Source of the DNA: Schizophyllum amplum
Taxonomy: Eukaryota > Basidiomycota > Agaricomycetes > Agaricales > Schizophyllaceae
Reading direction: 5' to 3'
Assembly: GCA_007026445.1 (NCBI GenBank)
Contig: VDMD01000017.1
Span: forward strand, 372,001 to 436,000
Length of the DNA stretch: 64,000 nt
The notes below the pieces were generated by a model. The model was not told where the DNA came from and ran no database searches. It worked only from the letters and a program-made list of their open reading frames with translations. Shown in pieces: positions 11,412-20,176 of this stretch (within the stretch, counting starts at the first letter, position 1; each line of letters begins with the position of its first letter). The translations under genes were made by a program, and so were the position numbers.

Positions 11412-11891
11412 GGCGGGCGGTGGAACGAAAAGCACCGGGCCGGAATCCCGGGGCGACATGCCACGCGCGTGAGCCTTGTCTTATTCCGTCGCCTTTGTGT
11501 CCCGATGGCTGAGGCCTGAGGACCTTGAAAGTCGAGCCGACTCGGAGGTGGGGTTGGTGCGGGGCGCATCGGTGACTCCGTTTCAATCCTCCTTTCAAGA
11601 GGCCACAGGCTCGTCGATGGGTACTTTACGTCCAGGCCCTGCCAGCAGCCCAATCACGCTCGCCCAAGCGCTTTCGGCATCGGACAATGCGGCCGCGGAA
11701 GAGCGGCAGCCCAGACGCGGGCCTGATATCACCGGCCGTGCCGCTTATCTGATAAATTGACATCCACCCCGCGTCCGTGTGCCTTCCCCCTCAGCGGCCC
11801 ATAAAACAAATCCGTGGCAAAGGCGGCGCGCTTTCTTCCCACTCCCCACTCCCCCCTCATCTCCCCCCCCCCCCCTTTCTTCTGTCCCACG
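11412..11891. promoter_or_regulatory. shared divergent promoter of COA1 and the siderophore transporter
   Basis: 480 bp between opposing start codons. It contains the iron-GATA site listed separately and, just before the transporter ATG (about 11840-11890), a strong pyrimidine tract with a run of C, typical of a fungal 5' UTR. Confidence 0.6.
11747..11755 (+). promoter_or_regulatory. iron-responsive GATA-factor site (ATCTGATAA)
   Basis: ATCTGATAA is an exact match to the ATCWGATAA consensus bound by fungal siderophore GATA repressors (Urbs1/SreA/Fep1 class). It lies in a near-palindrome ttatctgataa, 137 bp upstream of the siderophore transporter ATG. The function is inferred from the motif plus the identity of the downstream gene. 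Confidence 0.75.
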
Positions 11892-14800
11892 ATGAACGAG
11901 AGTGCGGGTGTTGATCATGCCAAGTTGGAGCTGCTGGGTGAGAAGAGCCCGGGTGTGCAGCGCATTGAGGCGATCTCGGCGACCTTTACAAAGTGGACGA
12001 AGGTGAATGCAATCGTTGTCGAGATGTTGTGATAGCTGCTAACGCACTCGCCCGGCCAGGTCTTCCTCTTCGTCGGCGTCTTTCTCATCTGCTATGCGTA
12101 TGGGTTGGACGGGACGGTGCGGTATACGTACCAGGTGCGCACATCCTCCCTTCGCTCGACGTGTTACACAGTCTGACGCGACCCTACCAGACATACGCGA
12201 CAAACTCGTACGCCACGCACTCCCTGTTGGCCACCGTCAACGTGCTGCGCGCCGTCATCGCCGCCGCTGCCCAGGTGTGTACGATCCTGAACGCCTCCCG
12301 CGTGGCGCGTACACTCGCACAAGAAACTGACCTCCTAACTCGCTAGCCCACCCTGGCCAAGCTCATGGACGTCTTTGGCCGTTTCGAGGTCCTCGTCGTG
12401 TCCATTGTATTTTACTTGATTGGTGAGGGTCGCTTCAACCGCCTCCACGGACCATAAACCTTCTGTTGCTTCCACGGCTAACTCTTGCTACTAGGTACCA
12501 TCGTCGAAGCGTCGTCGACCAACGTCCAGGCCTTCGCAGGTGGCGCTATTCTGTATCAGGTTCGTTTGTCCTTCAAATACTTCCCCGTCCTCCCTTCACC
12601 CCCCCCCCCCCCCTTCCCCATCCCCCGCCCTCACCTAACTCCCCTCACCTTCCAACCCAGCCCAAGCCAACCCCCCCTCCTCCCCATCCCCCCATCCTCC
12701 CCATCCCCCCATCCCCCTCCCCAACCTTCACTGACTATCCTCCCCTCCCCCAGATCGGCTACACCGCCGTCATGCTGCTCGCCGAGGTCCTCGTCGCCGA
12801 CCTGACCACCCTGCGCAACCGCGTCCTGTTCTCGTTCATCCCGGCCGCGCCGTTTATTGTACGTGTATTTCTCATTTATCTGTTCTGGAGTAACTGACTG
12901 GCATCCTCCCAGATCAACGCCTGGGTCAGCGGCAACGTGACGGAGGCCGTCCTCGGTGCGACGACTTGGCAGTGGGGTGCGTGTCTTTTCTTTTGCTCAT
13001 ATACTACGCGCGACGACACTGACCCTCTCGCGCTACAGGCATCGGCATGTGGGCGATCATCTACTTCGGTGAGTTTGACCTCCTCTCTCCCATCCGCTCC
13101 GCTCCTCTCCCATCCGCTCCCCCCTTTGCTCCCATCCGCTCCCCCCCCTTTGCTCCAATCCGCTCCCCCCCCCGGATATCTTTACTAACCCTCCCCCCCC
13201 CGATATCTTTACTAACCCTCCCCCCCAAAAAAAAACTCAACTAACCAAAAAAACCTCAACTAACCCCCCCTCCCAGTCATGGCCCTCCCCCTCCTCCTCT
13301 CCCTCTGGCTCGGCGCGCACCACGCCAACCTCACCGACTACAAAACCCCCTTCGAGCGCCTCGGCGCCCGCGCCCTCGCCGTCGCCTTGTTCTGGCAGCT
13401 CGACGTGATCGGGATCGTGTTGGTGATCGCGGTGTTCGCGCTGATCTTGGTGCCGTTCACGATCGCGGGGTCCGCGGGGGATCAGTGGAGGAATGGGGGG
13501 ATTATTGCGATGTTGGGTGAGTGGGGGGTTTTTTTTGGAGGGGGTTTTCTTTGGAGGGGGTTTTCTTTGGAGGGGGTTTTTCCTTTGGAGGGGGTTTTCC
13601 TTTGGAGGGGTTTTTTTTGCTTTATTTTTGTTTGTTTCTTTTTTTTTGGGGGGGAGGGGGGTATTTTTTTATCTTTATTCGGGGGTGGGGGGTTGAAGTG
13701 TTTTGGGGGGTGGGTGAGGAGGGGGGGGTTGGGTTTCGGCGAGGGTGGTTGGGTTTCTTCGGAGGGTGTTTGGTTTCTTCGGAGTGGGAATAGGTTACTA
13801 ACCCGCGCTTGACCAGTCATCGGCTTCTGCTGCATCCCGGTGCTCGTCCTCTGGGAGTTGAAGGCCAAGCATCCGCTGGTGCCGTTTAGGGTGAGTGGGC
13901 TGGGCTGTTCTATCTGTTTTAGATAATCGGCGCAGAGGAGGGGGCGGGGTTGATTTGCGGGGCGAGGATGACTTGCAGAGGCGGCGAGGATGCTGATGCG
14001 GGGGTTAGGTCTAAAAGGCAACGATGCTGACGGGTTCGATTACATAGCTGATGAAAGACCGTGGCGTGTGGGCTGCTATGGGCATCGCCACCCTTCTCAA
14101 TGCTGGTGAGTTGCTTGGTCTTCCGTCGTGGGAGGTGCGCGGTATTGATGTGATGTTATAGCGTGGTACCTCCAGGTTCGTTTTCCCTATTCGTCATCTC
14201 ACCTAAAGCTGTATCTCTAACGCCGCATCATCTGTGACTATCAGGGAGAGTGCGTACCGTGCTCGTGCTGCCTCGTCTGCCTCGTATACTGACAAGCAAT
14301 TTTTGACCTCTTTCGCACCAATCTTCGACCCTCGCAGATATCTATACACCGTCCTTAGTATGTTATAACCTCTCACTCTTTGCCACACCGTTCTGACCCC
14401 CTCCCCTCTAGTCGTGGCCTTCGGCGAGACCATCGAGTCCGCGACGCGGATCACGAATGTATACTCATTCAGCAGCGTGCTCACCGGAATCACCCTCGGT
14501 TTCGTCGTCCGCTACGTGCGGTACCTCAAGCCTTTGTACGTGCAAGCTTGTCGATATAGCGTCCCACCCTACTAACCGACCCCCTCCAGCATCATCTTCG
14601 GCGTCTGCCTCTTCATGGTCGCCTTCGGCTTGCTCATCCGCTTCCGCGGCGGTGAGAGCTCGCACGCGGCGGTTGTGGGCGCGCAGGTCGTTCTCGGTGT
14701 CGGTGGAGGGTGAGTGTCTGCACAGCTTACTTTCCGCCCCGTGCTGTGCTCCTTTATCACTCGTGCTGATTGCATCTAGACTCTTCTCGTACCCGACGCA

Positions 14801-15528
14801 GGCGAGCGTGCAGGCCGCCACCAAGCACGAGCGTATGTGGCGCTTCCGCACCCAATGGACTGTTGATTCGAGTACTGAACCCGATCCCGCAGACCTCGCC
14901 GTCATCACCGGGCTGTACCTCGCTATGTACAACATCGGTAGCGCGCTTGGAGGCTCTATCTCCGGAGGTGCGTGTTTTTTTTTTGAGCCATGCGGGCCCG
15001 GTGATGATAGACGCTGACTTTTATATCCCCTTTTCAAACTCGCCTTCGGTTTACCTAGGTATCTGGACCAACGTGCGTTGCCTCGTCCATTTGGCCTTTA
15101 CGAGCGCCTGAGCTCATCATCACTCTGATACAGGTACTCCCCGGCGAGCTCAGCTCCCGCCTGGGTAACGCCACCCTGGCCGCCGAGGTCTACGCTTCGC
15201 CGCTCACGACCGCTATCCTCTACGAGATGGGCTCCCCCGAGCGCGTCGCCATCGTGGAGGCGTACAAGCACACCCAGCGGCTGTTGTGTATCACTGGAAT
15301 CTGGTAAGCCTGGCGCTGAGCTTTGCGTTCAGTGAAGGCGACGTTGCTGACTGGATATCCCCCCTCTCACTCAGCTTGTGTGTCCCGTTGTTGGCGTTCG
15401 CGTCGCTGCTGCGCAACCCGCGCATGGTGGACAGCCAGAGCTCGCCGGATGCGGAGGATGCCTCGGTCGCGTCGGTTTCCGTCGCTGACTCGCACTCGAT
15501 GTACAAAAAGGAGGCATCCGCGGCGTAG
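11892..15528 (+). CDS. MFS siderophore-iron transporter (SIT/ARN family)
   Basis: Proton-coupled uptake of ferric siderophores at the plasma or endosomal membrane. Assembled exons give a 14-helix MFS protein: [24 protein letters not shown] (TM1 and family motif), [26 protein letters not shown] (TM2 to loop 2-3), [20 protein letters not shown], and [25 protein letters not shown]-terminal extracellular loop, PGELSSRLG with [12 protein letters not shown], resembles the loop of Arn/Sit proteins. More than a dozen introns interrupt it. Three are abnormally long and compositionally extreme (C-rich at about 12575-12752 and 13070-13276, G-rich at about 13516-13815). The ATG at 11892 gives the usual acidic start ([15 protein letters not shown]). 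Iron repression is likely given the upstream GATA site. The substrate siderophore is unknown. Confidence 0.92.
12560..13815 (+). other. C-rich and G-rich introns within the siderophore transporter gene
   Basis: Two introns upstream are long C/T tracts (runs of 10 or more C; repeated cccatccgctcc). A downstream intron consists of G-runs (tttggagggggttttc repeated about five times from 13530, then mixed ggggg blocks). On the transcript these are complementary in character, and the G-rich intron has G-quadruplex potential. No coding content. Confidence 0.85.
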
Positions 15529-15830
15529 GTAGCACTGTTCTCCGCAATGGCTCGCAGCAATGTAGTCTCTCTATCTACGAACGTCTGCCGCGGGAGACTA
15601 GCAGCAATGCAGGGATCTCATTTTCTACTCAATAGAGATCTCATTTTCTACTTATGTAATGCTTACTTATCTTTTTCTGTTGTTTGATTTATTTAAGCGT
15701 TATGACCTGATGATACTTTAGCTTAGTGCACGCGTAGACTGTAAAATGATGTAGACGTCGTAGTAGTAGTATTAGATTTGGGGTGTTGTGTTGGTCTTGT
15801 TGATGTGGGTCCTTGTTTTGAATGTATGTA
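15529..15830. other. 3' flank of the siderophore transporter
   Basis: A/T-richer sequence with a duplicated gatctcattttctact (about 15616-15652), consistent with a 3' UTR and terminator region. No gene is seen. Confidence 0.4.
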
Positions 15831-16051
15831 CACGTGGTGTCGCGCGGTCACGACCGAAGTCGCGGCTCCGAGGTCACGCCTCTTCTCTTTGTGCACGACC
15901 CTTCCCATGACCCTGCCTTTGCGGCTGCCACCGTTATTGTGATCGCGACTCGAGGATGGCCCAAAGATATGAGGGACCGAGGTGTTACTGTTGGCGGTTC
16001 GAACGTTGATGTGCTTAACTGTCTTCCTTCGTTACGCCACTGGACATCCGC
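15831..16051 (-). repeat. dispersed repeat, right arm of the inverted pair
   Basis: The reverse complement matches 9215-9513 along nearly its whole length with scattered substitutions and small indels. The two arms bracket the minisatellite cluster, COA1 and the siderophore transporter, in the geometry that allows inversion by homologous recombination. Confidence 0.85.
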
Positions 16052-16130
16052 AAGTTATTTGTTCATTACTCCGCAGGGGAACTTTGTATCATAAAGATGT
16101 AGAAAAGAATGTTCATGAGAGACCAGGGAT

Positions 16131-16320
16131 GAAGGCGTGAAGGCGTGAAGGCGTGAATAGATTCGTGAAGGGGAGTCGAGGCGTAGAGGGAGAACAGAGT
16201 CGTTGAGGAAGAGAGAGCAGGGTCGTGGAGGAAGGATCAGAGTCTTGGAGGAAGAGCAGGGTCGTAGAGGAAGAACCGGAGTCGTCGAGGAAGAGCAAAT
16301 CACCGAGGGAAGAGTATGTG
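16131..16320 (+). repeat. purine-rich tandem repeats downstream of the ING gene
   Basis: gaaggcgtg x3 (16131-16157), then about six degenerate ~20-bp units based on gtcgtggaggaagagcag (about 16190-16310). The purine strand is the + strand, opposite to the transcript of the neighbouring ING gene. Confidence 0.85.
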
Positions 16321-16458
16321 AAAGCGAACGACCCTCGCCGCCAGATCATCTTCCACGAATCATAGTCATCGTCCACCACCGGATCACGCTCATCGTTCAC
16401 GCCCTACCTTCACCGCCATATCCACGCCCTACATTCACTGCCAAATGGCACCCAACCT

Positions 16459-17878
16459 TCACCGCCTTCTGTGCTTCCGCTTCTTTTCACAGTCCGCGCA
16501 GAACCATGTCTTCGGTGCGGTCTTCAGTCCGATGCATGTCATGTGGAACTATGGCGAGTGTTAGCCAGTGCACCAACGGTAACAGTGCCCAGTGCCGCAG
16601 CGATAGACAGCACTCAAGGAAAGCATCGGTGGCGGAAGAGGTATCGACAAAACTCACCCATTCGTAAGGACAGTCGTCCTCGTTGTCGCATCCGATCATC
16701 TACGACGCGGGTCAGAACACTCATGACTCTCTCAAGCATCGTGAAAGATAGACAAACCTCGCCATGGCTCGGCTGCCTGCAGAAGCAGTACAACTTGTCG
16801 TCCTCCGCCTCGGCCTCGTCGACCTCCATCTCCACAGGTTCCTCCGCCGGCGGCTCCTCAATCGCCTGCGCGAGCTGCGACTTGCGGGCCCGCGACCGCT
16901 GCGGCGGCGGCGTCGCGCTCGCGGCCGGCGATGCAGACCGCTTCACCGCACTCGCCACCTTGCGCCCTGCAAAACGTTGCGTCAGCACCGCGCCCGACGC
17001 CCTCGAATCTCTACGAATGTGACACGCACGCTTGTTGCTGCTCGCGCTCGCCACCAACACCGGCTCCACGGGTGGCAGCGCCGGCGCCTCCACGGCCGCC
17101 GAGAGCGGCGTGCCCGCCATCGCGCTGCGCATGCTGTCGCTGATCTGCTGCGCGCTCAGCGCGCCGAGGTCGGGCTCGCGCTTGATCGTCGGGTCGCGCT
17201 TTAGCGGCGTGGGCGTCTCGCTCCTCATGGGCGGCAGTTCCTCCTCGCCGGCGAGCCGGCGCACCAGGGCGAGGTCCGCGTCGAGGTGGCGCCGCTTGCT
17301 CTCGAGGAGGTCGACGACGCGCTGGGATAGCGCGCATTTCTCGTCGCAGAGGCGGTGCACTTCGGCGTAGTGGCCCATGATTTTGGGCACGAGCGCGGCG
17401 GCCTTGGCGGAGGAGTCGCCTTGAGGGGGGCGGAGGGTCAGCTTGAGATACCGGGTGTACTCCTTTTCGATCTCGCGTTGAAGATCTGGGAGGATGTGTT
17501 AACAAGCGTAGGTGAGTAGTCAGTGGAGCAACGGAGATGTGAGCAGCAGAAAGCAGGTGTGCAGAGTTTAGACGAGAAGAGAGTAAGCAGGCAGAGAATT
17601 GGCAGTGGAGAGACGAGCAGATTAGGGGAGCAAAGACGACGCGCGGATAAGGTGAAGATCACAAAGGCAGAAGAACTCACCCGTTGAACGCGTTTCTCTA
17701 TGCTGAATCTCAGCAAGGATATGCCGAACCTCTTTTGGGAGGTTCTCGAGTCCTGGGGGCCGCCAGTGAGGCCGAGGAATATCAGGTGACAGGCCGCACG
17801 GAGCTTACCATAAATAAAGTCCGCCGTGATGTTGGAGGCCTGCTCGATGTCCTGCGTGTTCGGGTTGAAAAAGCTCAT
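16459..17878 (-). CDS. ING-family PHD-finger protein (histone acetyltransferase/deacetylase complex subunit)
   Basis: ING proteins recruit HAT or HDAC complexes to H3K4me3. The N-terminal helical ING domain reads MSFFNPNTQDIEQASNITAD, then NLPKEVRHILAEIQHREKR and DLQREIEKEYTRYLKL across introns. A basic, Ser/Pro-rich linker carries nuclear signals (RSRARKSQ). The C-terminal PHD finger is complete once a 3' intron is removed: YCFCRQPSHGEMIGCDNEDD, CPYEWFHMTCIGL, KTWFCADC, ending EKKRKHRRR. Cys4-His-Cys3 spacing is preserved, with one extra Asp relative to the usual DNEDC. Spliced size is about 350 aa. The last intron begins right after the Trp codon in EW; missing it would truncate the finger. 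Whether it is Yng2-like or Pho23-like cannot be decided. Confidence 0.9.
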
Positions 17879-18338
17879 TATGCAGCGTAAGGGTCTGTCG
17901 AGGAGGGCCACAGGTCAACACCAAACCGCTGATGCGAACGAACCACGTAAGGCGTGAGCGTGGGAAACACAGGGGCGGGAAGACTCGGCAGTCAAGCGAG
18001 TTTTGCCTGTGGCGTGGTGGGTTTCCTGAGGCCACGCTTACCTATTGGTTTTCGTATCGACAAAGAAAAGAGGAAGGCGGAGGAGATGGGCAGCGTGGTG
18101 CGGATGGCTTGGAAGTGGGTCGAGGTCAAGAGGTGAGAGAACTTCCGAGTGACGGTTCGTGTTCGGCGTTCGCGGGTATAAATGATGGGACTATGCCCAA
18201 TGAGGTAACGGGTCCCGTGATCTATGTTGAACTTTCGGCTTTGCCGTGTTCATCCTTACCGGCAATGTGCGAAACTCTAGTACAAAGATCTCGCGAATAC
18301 TGCTTCACTTGAGGCCATGTTCAGCCACATCATACGTA
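17879..18338. other. promoter region of the ING gene
   Basis: About 460 bp upstream of the ING start, without a recognisable gene. The open frame at 17932-18312 has no protein-like composition. Confidence 0.4.
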
Positions 18339-18567
18339 AGACAGGGGAAGTGCAGATGCGACCAACATCACGTGTTGACAAAATATTATGCAGAGCTCTC
18401 CCCGTGCATCTTAAAAATATTTAGGGAAAGAGAGATTGTGCAGAAGGACCTTGCACATAATCTCTGTTTTGTATTTTGTCCAAAAGACGACGACTTGGTA
18501 GCTTTGCGAGGCAAAAGAGCACCAAATTAGTCACGTGACATGAATCGTATCTGCACTTCCCCTGTCT
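18339..18567. mobile_element. MITE-like element, 229 bp, TIRs, TA target duplication
   Basis: Terminal inverted repeats begin AGACAGGGGAAGTGCAGATG (left) and, on the reverse complement of the right end, AGACAGGGGAAGTGCAGATA, and continue with imperfect pairing to a shared TCACGTG about 35 bp in. TA dinucleotides flank both ends (18337-18338 and 18568-18569). An internal imperfect hairpin lies near 18430-18465 (agagattgtgca against its complement). It encodes no protein. TA duplication and size suggest a Tc1/mariner-derived non-autonomous element. Confidence 0.8.
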
Positions 18568-19023
18568 TACTGAGAGCAGAGGCACTTTAGGATGTGCGCA
18601 AGTCGCTGTACAAGTGCTTGAAGTGTACTTATCGGCATCCTTCCTTGAAGTCGCGCAATGAACGAGCCGTGAATTACTGATCGTAGCAATGTTGCTTATC
18701 TGTAATTATCGGCTCCAACGCCTCATCGACATCGGCTGCTGTGTTGTTGACTGAACTTGGCTGTATTGCGTATATAACCGTCATGGAAAAAGCCTTTATT
18801 CTCGCTTTAGGAAGGCCTTGTATTTGATGGGGAAATTTATTCGATTTGTCGGCTTGCTGCAAAGGCGCAGGTCTGTCTTTGAAATACACCCTTGCAAACA
18901 CAATGCTTGAATGATTTTTCGACTAACTTAGAGGCCCTTCATCTTCAGCCTTTGCCGGTCACAACGGCCCGGTCTCCGCGACATGCCATTGGCATTGCCG
19001 CCTCTTCTCTCCAACGGCCAATC
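18568..19023. other. intergenic region upstream of MYND paralogue A
   Basis: About 455 bp, A/T-richer near the MITE. No gene is recognised; the minus-strand frame at 18674-18901 is not convincing. The last ~60 bp before the ATG resembles the same position in front of MYND paralogue B. Confidence 0.4.
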
Positions 19024-19904
19024 ATGAGCTCCAGCAAAACCTCGGAGAAGCGCTGCTGCGCAGTCTGCTCGTACCCAGCACCCAACCGATGCTCCGGCTG
19101 TGCCCAAGCCTTCTACTGCTCGAAAGGTGAGTTGCGCACACAAGACTACGCGTCGTCCGAGCGCTAATCGCGAGCGACAGAGCATCAGACCTTGGTAAGA
19201 CTGGTGGTCATGGACTTGTCGCGATGAACGTTGACGTCGGTGCAGGCCTGGTCCAAACACAAGCGTCTATGCAAGATCTATCAACGCCAAAACCGAGGCG
19301 AACCCGTACCCTCCCCCGACACCTACTGCGGCCTCTGCGGAAAAGAGAACGGGCCTCTCCGTCAGACCCAGTGCTGCAACAGGACCATCTGCGACGACTA
19401 CGATAACTATGTGCGTGCATCGATCCTCCTTACCTTCGCATGCGACTGATGCTTGGGATTTACCCTACAGACGCCCTTTTCATACAGCGCCAACAGCTGC
19501 TCCCGCAATCACGATCGCTACACGCGCTGCTGTTACCACTATAACGAGAAGCACCGCGGAAAGGACCCCTTGCAGTGCCGCAAATGCTCTGAGGACCACG
19601 ATGTGAGTGACACGCCTCGTTTGGCGCGCGACTACAATACATGAATCTCATAAGTACCGGTTTCCAGGCGGAGAAGGAAGCGTGGTATATGACCAACAAC
19701 TTCAACTTCCAGGATGATATTCTACGGGCCCACCCTCCGTCCTTTGCGCCGAAGCACTGCACCAAGTGCGGCAAGCAGGTGAAGCAGAATGCTGAGACCG
19801 TCTCTGTAGGACGGAGTGGCATACATTGCGAGGGATGCTCAGAAAATATGGTTCCGGCTCCTCCGGGTGGTATGCCCCGAACCACCTACCGATTCAAAGA
19901 TTGA
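19024..19904 (+). CDS. MYND-finger protein, paralogue A
   Basis: An N-terminal MYND zinc finger: CCAVCSYPAPNRCSGCAQAF, YCSK, then across two short introns EHQTL and AWSKHKRLCK. The CxxC, CxxC, YCS-HQ-W-H-C pattern is intact. Downstream there is more Cys pairing: YCGLCGKENGPLRQTQCCNR, CSRNHDRYTRCCYHY, CRKCSEDHD and HCTKCGKQVKQN, plus HCEGCSENM, which suggest additional zinc sites in a domain I do not recognise. The C-terminus is GGMPRTTYRFKD. It is the inverted paralogue of 25301-26174, with about three quarters of residues identical in aligned blocks. MYND fingers usually mediate protein contacts; the role here is unknown. Confidence 0.85.
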
Positions 19905-20176
19905 GAGCCTCATAAGTGTCACTGCGAGCGTCAATGCGATGTGATCTTGTCGGACCGAGTTCCACAGGCGGTCGGGCTATATCACCCACTTTCATGTCCG
20001 TTTCCTGCGCGCTTGGCTTCATGCCAAATGAGGTGAGGAGATCCATGTTGAACTTTCGGAAGTTCACAATCCGCCATGTTGGTGATGCGCATGGTGCGGA
20101 AGTTCGAGGACAACCTCTGCAAGAGTGGATTCATCGTCCTCAGCGGTAAACATTATGTACCTGCCCTTCAGCCTCA
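19905..20176. other. convergent intergenic region, MYND-A / COG6
   Basis: About 270 bp. The first 60 bp (gagcgtcaatgcgatgtgat) also follows MYND paralogue B, so the duplication includes 3' flank. The remainder is COG6 3' UTR. Confidence 0.45.

Noticed and set aside
13482..14021. 179-codon minus-strand frame with Lys/Pro repeats
   Set aside because: Produced by the G-rich intron read backwards.
17932..18312. 126-codon frame upstream of the ING gene
   Set aside because: Low-quality composition in a promoter region; no homologue or splice context.
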